Positions 1 to 7,930 of a stretch of 11,492 bases of DNA are shown one piece after another. Made by a program: the position numbers and the translations under genes. The DNA lies in contig JBEGVK010000107.1 of assembly GCA_041178405.1 (NCBI GenBank), positions 1 to 11,492 of the forward strand, in the 5' to 3' direction. Source of the DNA: UBA668 sp041178405. GTDB lineage: Bacteria > Actinomycetota > Acidimicrobiia > Acidimicrobiales > Ilumatobacteraceae. The notes beneath the pieces are model-generated. The model was not told the DNA's origin and made no database searches. It saw only the letters and a list, made by a program, of their open reading frames with translations. Numbering within the stretch: the stretch's first letter is position 1; every line of letters starts with the position of its first letter.

Positions 1-782
1 AACAGCGCACCGCCGGGGATGAGCACGGGATACAGGCTGTCGGTGATCTTCGGCTTGCCCGCAGCGATCATCGACCCCCACGTGCTGGTGGGCGGGGCCA
101 CGGACAGGTTGAGGTAGGCGAGGCCGCCCTCTGCGACCACGGCACCGGCCACGGCGACGATCATCATCGACAGCAGCGTCGGCACGACGTTCGGCAGCAC
201 CTCGCGGCGCATGACGCGGGCGTTGCTGGCGCCGAGCGAGCGTGCGGCGAGCACGAAGTCGCGATTGGCGATGGAGAGAGTGAGTGCCCTCACGATGCGG
301 ATCGTGGGTCCGAGGTAGATGAGGGCGATGGCGAGCACCACGGTGAGCAGGCCTCGGCTGTCGGTGAAGGCGACGATCGACGCTGCGAGCAGCATCGTGG
401 GAAATGCCATCAGCACATCGGCCGAGAACAGCGACACCTGCTCGAACGAACGCCGCCGATATCCGGCGACCAGCCCGATGAAACCGCCGACCACCGACGA
501 CAGCAGCACGGCAGAGATGCCCACCGTGATGCTCACTCGTGCGCCGTGCACGGTGCGCGACAGCAGGTCGCGGCCGAGCTGATCGGTGCCGAGCAGGTTC
601 TGCCCCGTGGGGATGCTGAGCGGGATGCCGGCGCGCGTGTCGGCTGGGTCGTAGAGCGGGAGCACGTCGGCGAGCAGCGCGCCGCCGGCGAGCAGCACGA
701 GCCAGCCGGCAGCGATCCACACAACAGGCCCATAGCCGCGACGCGGCCGATCGTCGGCGAGGGGCGCGTCGTGGCCGCTCAC
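1..782 (-). CDS. Peptide ABC transporter permease, DppC/OppC type (C-terminus beyond window)
   Basis: Inner-membrane permease subunit of a peptide-type ABC importer; it pairs with the DppB-like subunit encoded just upstream. The 260 visible codons, translated from the minus strand, show a short cytoplasmic N-terminus, a first membrane segment at about residues 19-40, then the DppC hallmark LGTDQLGRDLLSR at about 64-76. More hydrophobic segments follow, and the EAA loop that contacts the ATPase lies at about 175-201 (core ARSLGAS, then VLPN). The reading frame runs off the left edge, so roughly the last few tens of residues are missing. The start is GTG at 782, overlapping the dppB-like stop by four bases (GTGA), which implies translational coupling. 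The ATPase subunits are not in the window and may lie further left. The family assignment is firm; the substrate (di-, oligopeptide or another solute) cannot be told from sequence. Confidence 0.93.
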   Translation of the reverse strand, partial: MSGHDAPLADDRPRRGYGPVVWIAAGWLVLLAGGALLADVLPLYDPADTRAGIPLSIPTGQNLLGTDQLGRDLLSRTVHGARVSITVGISAVLLSSVVGGFIGLVAGYRRRSFEQVSLFSADVLMAFPTMLLAASIVAFTDSRGLLTVVLAIALIYLGPTIRIVRALTLSIANRDFVLAARSLGASNARVMRREVLPNVVPTLLSMMIVAVAGAVVAEGGLAYLNLSVAPPTSTWGSMIAAGKPKITDSLYPVLIPGGAL

Positions 783-1729
783 CGTGCTGCCGCCGAGCGG
801 ATCCGCGGGTCGATGACCCCGTGGAGGAGGTCGACGGCGAAGTTCACGATGACGAAGCCCACGGTGAGCACCACGACAGCGCCCTGCAGCGCCATGAAGT
901 CGCGGTTGCTGATCGCGTCGATCGTGAATCGGCCGAGGCCGGGCAGGGCGAAGATCGACTCGACGAGCACCGTGCCGCCGATCATGCGCCCGAGCGTGAT
1001 GCCGGCGAGTGTGACGACACCGATCGACGACGGCCGCAGCGCATGGCGAAGCACGATCCGCTTCGTCGGGTTGCCCTTGGCGCGGGCGAACCACACGAAG
1101 TCCTGGTCGAAGGTGTTGATGAGGTCGGTACGCAGCACGCGGGCATAGAGGGCCACCGGCTCGAGGCCGAGTGCGAGCGCGGGCAGGAGCAGCGACTTCA
1201 GGTTTCCGAAGGGGCTCTCCGACAGCGGCACGTAGCCGGTGGTGTCGAACCACCCGAGCTGGACGGCGAACACTGCGATGAGCGCAATGGCAACGAGGTA
1301 GCCGGGCGTGGCGATGAGTCCGAGCTGCACGGCGCTGATGGCGCGGTCGAGCCACGACCCGGGTCGAAGTGCGCCGAAGATGGCCATCGGCACCGCGAGC
1401 GCCAAGGCGATCAGCTGCGAGAGCACGACCAGTTGCAGTGTCACGCCGAGCCGCTCGCCCAGTGCCTCGGCGATGGGCTGGCGTGTGCGGTAGCTCTGGC
1501 CGAGATCGCCGGTGACGGCATCGCCGACCCAGCGGGCGTACCGGACTGGAAGCGGATCGTCGAGGCGCAGTTCGGCGCGGACGGCTGCGCGGTCGTCCTC
1601 GGTGGCGTTCGCGCCGAGCACGGTGGTGACCATGTCGCCCGGGAGCAGGCTGATCATGGCGAATGACGCAGCCGTCACGGCGAGCAGCACCGCGACGAGT
1701 CGCAGCAGCCGGACGCCGAGCGGTCTCAC
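779..1729 (-). CDS. Peptide ABC transporter permease, DppB/OppB type
   Basis: Inner-membrane permease subunit of the same peptide-type importer, 316 aa, a normal length for DppB/OppB. The N-terminal membrane helix (about residues 8-28) ends in LLPGD, typical of the family. A periplasmic stretch follows (about 40-95), then further membrane segments. The EAA loop is at about 209-233 (DFVWFARAKG, then LRHALRP), and the family C-terminal pattern LVESIFALPGLG is at about 255-266. The protein ends with a DLLHGVIDPR-type tail. The start is GTG at 1729; it overlaps the stop of the binding-protein gene by four bases (GTGA), and its own stop overlaps the next permease start in the same way. No independent promoter is apparent, so it is probably co-transcribed from upstream of 3432. 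Confidence 0.95.
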   Translation of the reverse strand: MRPLGVRLLRLVAVLLAVTAASFAMISLLPGDMVTTVLGANATEDDRAAVRAELRLDDPLPVRYARWVGDAVTGDLGQSYRTRQPIAEALGERLGVTLQLVVLSQLIALALAVPMAIFGALRPGSWLDRAISAVQLGLIATPGYLVAIALIAVFAVQLGWFDTTGYVPLSESPFGNLKSLLLPALALGLEPVALYARVLRTDLINTFDQDFVWFARAKGNPTKRIVLRHALRPSSIGVVTLAGITLGRMIGGTVLVESIFALPGLGRFTIDAISNRDFMALQGAVVVLTVGFVIVNFAVDLLHGVIDPRIRSAAAR

Positions 1730-3432
1730 TGCAGCAGCCAGACGTCCTTGAGGAAGAACCGTCCGCCGGTGATCGACTGGCCAGCCGAGCCGTCAGGCAG
1801 CAGGAAGCCGCCCATGCCCAGCACCGTCGGCGGCGTGATCACGGCGAACTGGTTGGTGCCGGTCCAGATGTAGGGCACGTTCTCGCCGAGGATCTGCTGC
1901 ACGATCGCATACTGCTCCTTGCGGGCCTCGGGATCGGTGAGGCGGCGGCCTTCGTCGAGTGCGGCGTCCATCTCGGGCGTGCTGAAGCCTGCGAGGTTGA
2001 GGCCGGTGCCCGAGTGGAAGTCGCCGTAGTCGGCGTCGGGATCTCCGCCGCCGACGCCGCCCCACAGGATCACCTGGTACTCGCCGGCGATCACGGCGGC
2101 GATGTTCTCTCCCTGGGCGCGCGAGACGATGTTGGCGGTGACGCCGATCTCGGCCCACATCGACTGGAACAGCTCCTGGTAGCTGGTGATGAACGGGTCC
2201 TGGCCGCCTGCGAACTCGATCTCGACGGGCGTGCCCTTCTCGGCGACGTACTCGTCGATGAGCGCCTTGGCGCCAGCCGGGTCGTACTCGGGGTAGTTGC
2301 TCTCGGCGAACCAGAACGAGGAGGCCGCGTACGGGCCGGTGAGCTTCTGCTTCACGCCGGTTGCATCGAGGTAGTCGTAGAGGCGGTCGATGTCGACCGA
2401 CATGGCGAGGGCGCGACGCACACGCACGTCGTCGAGCGGGGCCTTGCGGGTGTTGAGCATCACCATGTCGGGCTCGCTCGGCGCGCCGATCGTGACGGTG
2501 AGGTCGCCCGCCGCCTGCTGCTCGAGGTAGGCGGTGATATCGGAGGTGTCGGCGGTGTAGTACACGTCGATGTCGCCGGCGTCGAAGGCGGCCTTGCGAC
2601 TCGTCGAGTCGGGGATCGGGCGGAACTCGACGGTGTCGAGCCATGCCGGTGCCTGCCAGTAGCCGTCGAAGCGCTCGACGGTGAGGTGGTCGTCGGGCAC
2701 CCATTCCACGAACTTGAACGGGCCGGTGCCGATGGGTGCTCGTCCACCCTGGGGGTCGGCGAGCATCGCCGGGGCGGCCATGTAGCCGACCTGGGTGCCG
2801 ATGTCGCCGGTGAGCGAGTTGGGGAAGGTCGACCAGGGTGCGGACATCGTGAGCTCGAGGGTGAGCGGGTCGACGACCGTCATCGACGCCAGCAGCTGCA
2901 ACTGCGAGCTGTAGGCGGGGCTTGCCTGCACGGCGGCGAAGTTGAGGCGGACGGCCTCTGCGTCGAGCGCCTCGCCGTTGTGGAACTCGATGCCGTCGCG
3001 AAGGGTGATGGTCCAGACGGTGGCATCGGCGTTGGCCTCGATCGACTCAGCGAGGTAGGGCACGACCTTGCCGGCGGCGTCGTACGACGCAAGCGAGTCG
3101 AAGATCGCCTTGGCGACGACGTGGCCGCCGTTGCCCCACGGGTCGACGTGCGGGTGGTAGCCGGGCGACTCTGCGTCGAGGCCGACGATGAGCGAGCCTC
3201 CGCTGACGGGGTTGAGCGACGGGTCGACGGTGGTGGAGGGATTCGTGAACACCGGCGCCTCGGTGGTGCCCGGCGCCATGGCCACCGTAGTGGTGGCGGC
3301 GTTCGGGTCGTTGCCGCCGCACGCGGCGATCGACGCCAGTGCGGCCAGACCGGCGAGGCCGATGAGGCGACGGCGGCTGAGCGGCGCCGGCGACGACGTG
3401 CCGGCCGTGCTGCGAACGTGACTGCGACCCAT
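1726..3432 (-). CDS. Family 5 extracellular solute-binding lipoprotein (DppA/OppA type), Tat-type signal
   Basis: Surface lipoprotein that captures the ligand, probably peptides, for the DppB/DppC-like permeases; 568 aa. Residues 19-25 (SRRRLIG) resemble a twin-arginine motif. A hydrophobic stretch and the lipobox IAAC with Cys38 follow, so it is probably exported folded by Tat and lipidated. A Thr/Pro/Ala-rich linker leads to the SBP_bac_5 fold, recognised by LAESIEAN, then a WTITLRDGIEFHNGE stretch, and IGTGPFKFVEW further on. The ATG at 3432 was chosen because the signal peptide begins just after it and a G-rich stretch (GGGGGG, 3440-3445) lies 7 bases upstream. The frame stays open far upstream, but that part lies antisense-in-frame-shift over the hydrolase gene and is not signal-like. 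First gene of a three-gene operon; a palindrome at 3481-3497 sits 48 bases upstream of the start codon. Ligand identity is inferred from family only. Confidence 0.93.
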   Translation of the reverse strand: MGRSHVRSTAGTSSPAPLSRRRLIGLAGLAALASIAACGGNDPNAATTTVAMAPGTTEAPVFTNPSTTVDPSLNPVSGGSLIVGLDAESPGYHPHVDPWGNGGHVVAKAIFDSLASYDAAGKVVPYLAESIEANADATVWTITLRDGIEFHNGEALDAEAVRLNFAAVQASPAYSSQLQLLASMTVVDPLTLELTMSAPWSTFPNSLTGDIGTQVGYMAAPAMLADPQGGRAPIGTGPFKFVEWVPDDHLTVERFDGYWQAPAWLDTVEFRPIPDSTSRKAAFDAGDIDVYYTADTSDITAYLEQQAAGDLTVTIGAPSEPDMVMLNTRKAPLDDVRVRRALAMSVDIDRLYDYLDATGVKQKLTGPYAASSFWFAESNYPEYDPAGAKALIDEYVAEKGTPVEIEFAGGQDPFITSYQELFQSMWAEIGVTANIVSRAQGENIAAVIAGEYQVILWGGVGGGDPDADYGDFHSGTGLNLAGFSTPEMDAALDEGRRLTDPEARKEQYAIVQQILGENVPYIWTGTNQFAVITPPTVLGMGGFLLPDGSAGQSITGGRFFLKDVWLLQ

Positions 3433-3480
3433 GTGAGGACCCCCCAACTGTGCGCGCCCGCCGTGCGGGACGGGGTGATT

Positions 3481-3497
3481 ATTGCACGCTGTACAAG
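3481..3497. promoter_or_regulatory. Candidate operator upstream of the peptide importer operon
   Basis: The 17 bases ATTGCACGCTGTACAAG form an imperfect palindrome (5 of 8 arm pairs match, odd centre). They lie in the 116-base gap between the hydrolase stop and the binding-protein start. The same element recurs at 5043-5059; across 20 aligned bases (3482-3501 versus 5044-5063) 17 are identical. Such a size and symmetry suit a dimeric helix-turn-helix repressor, for example of the TetR family, but the protein is not in the window. On the minus strand the operator edge runs into TGC-AATAAT (3486-3478), which could be an extended -10. No convincing -35 is seen. A small hairpin (CCCGC-CGT-GCGGG, 3457-3469) lies in the leader. 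Confidence 0.55.
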
Positions 3498-3548
3498 TAG
3501 CCCGCACACCGAGTGGCGGTGGACTCGGGGGGCAGGCGGGCCGGCTGC

Positions 3549-5003
3549 TCAGCTGGCGCGCACGGCGCGCAGCACGTCGACGTCGCCCTCCCGCACCGAC
3601 AGTTCCGATGCCAGCCCGTCGGGTCCGAAGGTCACGTGCGTCTCGAACGGGCCGGTCTGGCTGAAGAGCACGCCGTGCACGTCGCAGAACACCTCCTGGA
3701 CGCCGAAGCGCAGGCCGGGCACCTCGTTGAACAGCCGCCCGCCCTCGGCCCACACGCGGATGAGCGGCATCTCGATGCCGGCGACGATGCGGTACTCGCC
3801 TGCGTAGCGCTGCAGGTCGGTATCGGTGAGGGTGGCGAGCTGCTTGGGCTCGGGCATGTAGCCGGGCCAGTCGTAGGCGGCGGCGATGCCGTTGAGCACC
3901 TCGCGGAACAGCAGCAGTCCCGACGTGGCATTGGTGAGCACGACCGCTCCATCGCCCGACTCGAGGTAGAGGTCGGTCTCGCTCTGGTAGCCGTCGTTCG
4001 AGCCGCCGTGGTTGATGCGGTGCGTGGCGCTGTCGCCGAGTACCCGGAAGCCGAGGCCGAACGCACTGCGGTCGTGACGGGTCACCATTTCGCCGGCGAG
4101 CGACCTGCCCAGCACTGCGCTGGCCTCGCCGCGGACGGCAGCGCGTATGGCGAGCAGGAAGGTGGCGTAGTCGCGCGCAGTGCTGAAGAGGCCGCCTGCC
4201 GCCTTCTCGGGCGAGAGCATCCATCCGCCCGGTGCTGGCCGTCCGCTGTCGCCGTGCCCCGACGCGACATCGTGCTGGAGCGACGTCGGCAGCGGATGGC
4301 GATACGTGCTGCGGGTCATCCCGAGCGGACCGAACACCGTCTCGTCGGCGATGTCGGCGAAGTCGCGGCCGAGCACGTCCTCGACGACGAGCTGCGCGAT
4401 CAGATAGCCGCCGCCTGAGTACCGGTTGGTGCCGTCGTAGGGGCGGTCGACCACGACTGCGGGCATCTTCGACGGCGGACGGCCGTCGAGCAGGTCGAGC
4501 ACGGTCGGCACCGGTGAGCCATCGCGCGGCACGACGCCCCATCCGTTCACTGTGAGGCCTGCCGTGTGGCTGAGGCACCGGCGCAGCGTCACGGGGTGCG
4601 ATGCCGTGAGGTCGTTGTCGGGCACCTGCCACCGCTGCAGGTAGCGGTTGACGGGAACATCGAGGTCGAGCACGCCACGCTCCACCTGCTGCAGCACCAC
4701 GAGCGCGGCGAGCGGCTTGCTGCACGAGGCAACCATGTAGATGGTGTCCGGCCCGCACGGATCCAGCGAGCGGTGCTCGCCGTCGCTCGGCCGAACGTCG
4801 GCGTCGAGGTGTCCGTAGCCACCCACCCAGTCGATGTGCCCGTCCCTCATCACGGCGATCGACGTGCCGGGACAGCGGTAGTGGGCGAGTCGCTCGCCGA
4901 TCGTCCATTCGGTGTCGCGGCCGGCAATTCGCACGATGGGCAGCAGTCCGTGCTCGACGCGCTGGCGGCGTGCTGCCGCATCGTGGCTGGATCCTGCGGT
5001 CAT
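3549..5003 (-). CDS. Serine hydrolase, class C beta-lactamase / S12 peptidase family
   Basis: Cytoplasmic-looking serine hydrolase of 484 aa related to AmpC, D-aminopeptidase and EstB-type esterases (COG1680). Catalytic motifs are in order: SxxK as S93-C-S-K96, followed by the family LSHTAGL at about 144-150; YxN position as Y195-S-G197 (within RYSGGGY, common in this subfamily); and the third box H332-G-G334 instead of the beta-lactamase KTG. Residues from about 375 form a C-terminal beta-rich domain of the lipocalin-like type seen in these hydrolases. No signal peptide or membrane segment is visible. ATG at 5003 was preferred because GGGAGGG (5007-5013) lies just upstream; a GTG at 5051 would place the start inside the palindrome. 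HxG in the third box is shared with D-aminopeptidases and esterases, so peptidase or esterase activity is more likely than antibiotic resistance, but the substrate is unknown. It lies between the importer and pepN, hinting at peptide use. Confidence 0.9.
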   Translation of the reverse strand: MTAGSSHDAAARRQRVEHGLLPIVRIAGRDTEWTIGERLAHYRCPGTSIAVMRDGHIDWVGGYGHLDADVRPSDGEHRSLDPCGPDTIYMVASCSKPLAALVVLQQVERGVLDLDVPVNRYLQRWQVPDNDLTASHPVTLRRCLSHTAGLTVNGWGVVPRDGSPVPTVLDLLDGRPPSKMPAVVVDRPYDGTNRYSGGGYLIAQLVVEDVLGRDFADIADETVFGPLGMTRSTYRHPLPTSLQHDVASGHGDSGRPAPGGWMLSPEKAAGGLFSTARDYATFLLAIRAAVRGEASAVLGRSLAGEMVTRHDRSAFGLGFRVLGDSATHRINHGGSNDGYQSETDLYLESGDGAVVLTNATSGLLLFREVLNGIAAAYDWPGYMPEPKQLATLTDTDLQRYAGEYRIVAGIEMPLIRVWAEGGRLFNEVPGLRFGVQEVFCDVHGVLFSQTGPFETHVTFGPDGLASELSVREGDVDVLRAVRAS

Positions 5004-5042
5004 GGGCCCTCCCGTCGGCACCGGTGCGCTGGCAGCACTACT

Positions 5043-5059
5043 CTTGCACACTGTTCAAG
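5043..5059. promoter_or_regulatory. Candidate operator in the hydrolase/pepN divergent intergenic region
   Basis: The 17 bases CTTGCACACTGTTCAAG form a strong palindrome: 7 of 8 arm pairs match about a central base, consensus TTGnACAnTGTnCAA. It lies 39 bases upstream of the hydrolase start codon (5003, minus) and 76 bases upstream of the pepN start (5136, plus), so it could control one or both. Near-identical copy at 3481-3497 ahead of the importer operon. The presence of two copies at matching positions relative to two minus-strand starts (39 and 48 bases) is the main evidence that it is functional. The cognate regulator is unknown. Confidence 0.6.
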
Positions 5060-5122
5060 AAGCGGGCGAGGGCAGGTGCGGACACCCGTGCACTGCGTGC
5101 CACGATCGGCGAAGGCGTCGAC

Positions 5123-5129
5123 GAAGGAG
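5123..5129 (+). promoter_or_regulatory. Shine-Dalgarno site deciding the pepN start
   Basis: GAAGGAG lies 6 bases before the GTG at 5136 and is one of the best ribosome-binding sites in the window. It favours this GTG over the in-frame ATG at 5175, which has no comparable site, even though homology to E. coli PepN begins only near residue 22. Confidence 0.7.
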
Positions 5130-5135
5130 TAGGCG

Positions 5136-7889
5136 GTGACGGATCACCGGCACGGGCAGCACGGACTGGCCCGCATGAACGAGCGGGCGCTCGAAGCACT
5201 CGGCCCGTGGCGGATCGAGCACGTCATCCTCGATGTCGGACTTCCCAGCGATCCCGTCGGCGATCGCGATGCCGCTGAGCCTGCGGGCCGACTCGCGGTC
5301 ACGGCGACATCGACGGCGGTGCCGGTCGGCGAGGGTCCGCCCGAGGTGCTGGTCCTCGATGGCCGCGGACTCGAACTGCGGTCGGTATCGGTCGACGGCC
5401 GCCGACTCGGCGACGACGAGTACTCGGTCGACGAGCGGGCGCTCACCATTCCGGCGGCGGTCCTGGCAGCATCGCCCGGCGCGGCCGGCCGCCGCTGGAC
5501 GATCGAAGTCGTCACCACGGCGCCGCTCGGAGGACCCGCCGACCCCGGCATTACCTGCCGGCCGGGAATGGTGAGCACGACACTCGAGCCGCAGGGATTC
5601 CGGCGCATCACCTACTTCATCGACCGCCCGTCGAACCGTGCCACGTTCGACGTCACCCTTGCCGGCGACCCTTCGCTGTACCCATACCTGCGCAGCAACG
5701 GCGACCGTGTCGGCAGCGGCGTGCATCCCGACGGCCGCCGCTGGGAGCGATTCGCCGACCCTGTGCCGAAGCCGTCATACCTGTTCGCAATGGTGGCAGG
5801 CGACCTCGTCACCACGTCGCGGCCGCACACGACACGCTCGGGACGATCGATCACGCTGACGGTCGCTGCGCCACCCGACCAGATTGCCGGGGCCGACTTT
5901 GCACTCGACGTGCTCGAGCGGGCCATGTCGTTCGACGAAGCGCATGGCGCGATCGAGCACGACCTCGACGAGCTCGTGTTCGTGTCGGTGCCCGCGTATC
6001 CGGATGCCACCGAGTACCACGGACTGATGTTCTTCGAGTCGTCGCTGCTGATTGCCGATCCCCGCGGCGTCACCGACGACGACCTGCTGCTGATCGCTGC
6101 GAACGTGGCCCACGAGTACGGACACCACGTGCGCGGCAACCGCGTCACGGTGCGGTCGTGGGGCCAGCTGACGCTGAAGGAAGGGCTCACCGTGCTGATG
6201 GGCCAGAACGACGTGCGCGCCGACATGCTCGGCCCGGCGGCGCGCATCCTCGACGTGCTCGACCTGCGACGCCTGCAGTTTCCCGAGGAGCTCACCATCG
6301 GCGCCCCGCCCGTACGCGGCGGCCTGTCGGGCACGGGCGACGTCGCCGACCCTGCGGCGCTGTACAACCGCACCACGTACCTCAAGGGTGCCGAGGTGTT
6401 CGGGATGCTGCGCACGGTGCTCGGTCCGACGAGATGGCTCGACTCGTTCAACGAGTTCGTGCGCCGGTTCGACCTCGCCGCCGCCGGCGTCGACGACTTC
6501 CTCGATGTCGTCCGTGAGCGCGCCGGTGACGGCGTGCTGTCCGGTGGCGAGCCGATCTCGACGGCGATCGACGGCATTGCCACGTGGTTCACCGTGCCGG
6601 GCCGGCCGGCCATCTCCGTCGACATCGAGCGCGGCGATGACCAGGATGAGGCGCTCGTGCGCGTGCGGCGCCGTGACGCTGGGGTAGCCGATGTGTCGCG
6701 CCATGTGTCGATGCCGCTGGTCATCGCCGCACGTGATGCGGGCGGTCGCCGGCTGTCGCTGGCGGCCGATGATGCACCGCCCGCCGACGAGCACCTCGTG
6801 ATGCTCCACGGCAGCGAACGGTCGATCATGCTCCGCGGGGCTGGCGCGCGAGATGCGGTCGTGTCGGCGTTGCGTCGCTTCTCGGCACCGGTCGACCTCG
6901 CCGTCGACTCGTCGAACGATCACCTTGCCGTGCTGGTGCTGCACGATGACGACCCGTTCACGAGGTGGTGGTCGGCAGAGGAACTGAAGATCCGGTTCGT
7001 CGATGCCCACCGCGCCGGCCGGCAGTCCGACGCCGAGTCGGCGATGAGCGCCCTGGTCGGCTGTCTGGCGCAGGCGCTCGACGACGACGCCGTCGTGGGC
7101 GATCCGCTGCTGGCGGCGCAGTTGCTGGCGGCTCCCGACGAGTTCATGCTCGGCGACCGCGACGAGGTGATCGACGTCGATGGTGTGGCATCGGGCCTTG
7201 CCGCCCTGAACGCAAGGATCGGTGCTGCGCTGCACGACCGTCTACTCGGTATCGCCGAGCGCCTGCGCTCGTCGCCCGGCAGCACCGACGCTGCCGGTAT
7301 CGCCCGACGGTGGCTCGTCGAGCCGGCACTTGCGCCACTGCTGGCATCGGGGAGCGACGAGGCGTTCTCGCTGGCGGCATCGATGACGGCATGTCCGGAT
7401 CACACCGTTGCGATGAGGTCGCTGGCACAACTCCTCCACCACGACGCATCCCCTGCCGACGATCTCATCGCAGCCACCTTCGAGCGCTGGCGGCATGCAC
7501 CGAAGCTCGTCGACCGGTGGCTGCGCGCCCAGTCGGGGGCACGGCGCAGCGACACGATCCAGCGCGTGTCGGCGCTCGCTGCGGGTCCGCTGTACGACCG
7601 AGGCGACCGTGCCCGGGTGATGGCGGTGTGGTTCCCGTTCGCCACGCGCAACCGCAGCGTCTTCCACCATCCGTCAGGAGACGGCTACCGGATCTTCGTC
7701 GATGCGCTCGGGCCGCTGCTGGCCGAGAACGCAGGGCTTGCCGTGCGACTCGTCGGCGACCTGCTGCAGTTCAAGCGATTCGACGAGCACCGCTCTGGCC
7801 TGCTGCGGGCCGAGCTCGAGCGGATGGCTGGCATGCCGGGCCTGCCCGACTTCGCCGTCGGCATCCTCGGCCACCTGCTGTCGAGCTGA
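5136..7889 (+). CDS. pepN: Divergent M1 aminopeptidase N (PepN type)
   Basis: Zinc metallopeptidase of 917 aa that should remove N-terminal residues from peptides in the cytoplasm; no signal peptide. It follows the E. coli PepN layout (about 870 aa). The N-terminal beta domain is at about 25-220, including EPQGFRRITYFIDRP (151-165) and PKPSYLFAMVAGD (211-223). The catalytic domain is at about 225-485, a beta-sandwich at about 490-600, and a helical C-terminal domain ends in the PepN-like tail. Zinc site: H326-E327-x-x-H330, with third ligand E349 in LKEG; the proton-donor-type tyrosine is Y415 in TTYLKGAEV. The usual GAMEN signature reads DATEY (290-294). Its glutamate, E293, is kept, and its 33-residue spacing to the HExxH matches E. 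coli as remembered. Start GTG at 5136 is backed by an AAGGAG site. Transcribed divergently from the serine hydrolase with a shared palindrome between them. Active peptidase is likely; specificity may differ from classical PepN. Confidence 0.93.
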   Translation: MTDHRHGQHGLARMNERALEALGPWRIEHVILDVGLPSDPVGDRDAAEPAGRLAVTATSTAVPVGEGPPEVLVLDGRGLELRSVSVDGRRLGDDEYSVDERALTIPAAVLAASPGAAGRRWTIEVVTTAPLGGPADPGITCRPGMVSTTLEPQGFRRITYFIDRPSNRATFDVTLAGDPSLYPYLRSNGDRVGSGVHPDGRRWERFADPVPKPSYLFAMVAGDLVTTSRPHTTRSGRSITLTVAAPPDQIAGADFALDVLERAMSFDEAHGAIEHDLDELVFVSVPAYPDATEYHGLMFFESSLLIADPRGVTDDDLLLIAANVAHEYGHHVRGNRVTVRSWGQLTLKEGLTVLMGQNDVRADMLGPAARILDVLDLRRLQFPEELTIGAPPVRGGLSGTGDVADPAALYNRTTYLKGAEVFGMLRTVLGPTRWLDSFNEFVRRFDLAAAGVDDFLDVVRERAGDGVLSGGEPISTAIDGIATWFTVPGRPAISVDIERGDDQDEALVRVRRRDAGVADVSRHVSMPLVIAARDAGGRRLSLAADDAPPADEHLVMLHGSERSIMLRGAGARDAVVSALRRFSAPVDLAVDSSNDHLAVLVLHDDDPFTRWWSAEELKIRFVDAHRAGRQSDAESAMSALVGCLAQALDDDAVVGDPLLAAQLLAAPDEFMLGDRDEVIDVDGVASGLAALNARIGAALHDRLLGIAERLRSSPGSTDAAGIARRWLVEPALAPLLASGSDEAFSLAASMTACPDHTVAMRSLAQLLHHDASPADDLIAATFERWRHAPKLVDRWLRAQSGARRSDTIQRVSALAAGPLYDRGDRARVMAVWFPFATRNRSVFHHPSGDGYRIFVDALGPLLAENAGLAVRLVGDLLQFKRFDEHRSGLLRAELERMAGMPGLPDFAVGILGHLLSS

Positions 7890-7930
7890 GGCGGCGGCGC
7901 CACCTGGTCGCGCTGGCGGCCGGTCGGGGG

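Noticed and set aside
1663..3807. Long plus-strand open frame of about 714 codons
   Set aside because: It is antisense to the binding-protein gene, which has clear family motifs and a lipoprotein signal. Its composition (runs of V, G, E, R, H, D) is typical of the mirror frame of GC-rich genes.
3433..4908. In-frame upstream extension of the binding-protein frame (total about 1060 codons), possible fusion
   Set aside because: The extension is Arg/Pro/Ala-rich with no domain and overlaps the serine hydrolase in another frame on the same strand. The Tat/lipobox signal starting near 3432 marks the true N-terminus.
3549..5003. Serine hydrolase as an antibiotic-resistance beta-lactamase
   Set aside because: There is no signal peptide, the third box is HGG and not KTG, and a C-terminal extra domain is present; these fit peptidase/esterase relatives better.
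5004..5051. Upstream GTG start at 5051 for the serine hydrolase (16 extra residues)
   Set aside because: This start lies inside the palindrome and lacks a ribosome site; ATG at 5003 follows GGGAGGG. The extra residues match no family feature.
6361..6370. TGTACAA half-site inside pepN resembling the operator
   Set aside because: Only the right half matches; the left arm is unrelated and it lies in a conserved coding motif, so chance is the better explanation.
5612..7235. Minus-strand open frames of about 405 and 486 codons opposite pepN
   Set aside because: Both are mirror frames of the pepN coding sequence, whose zinc site and PepN-like domains run the whole length.
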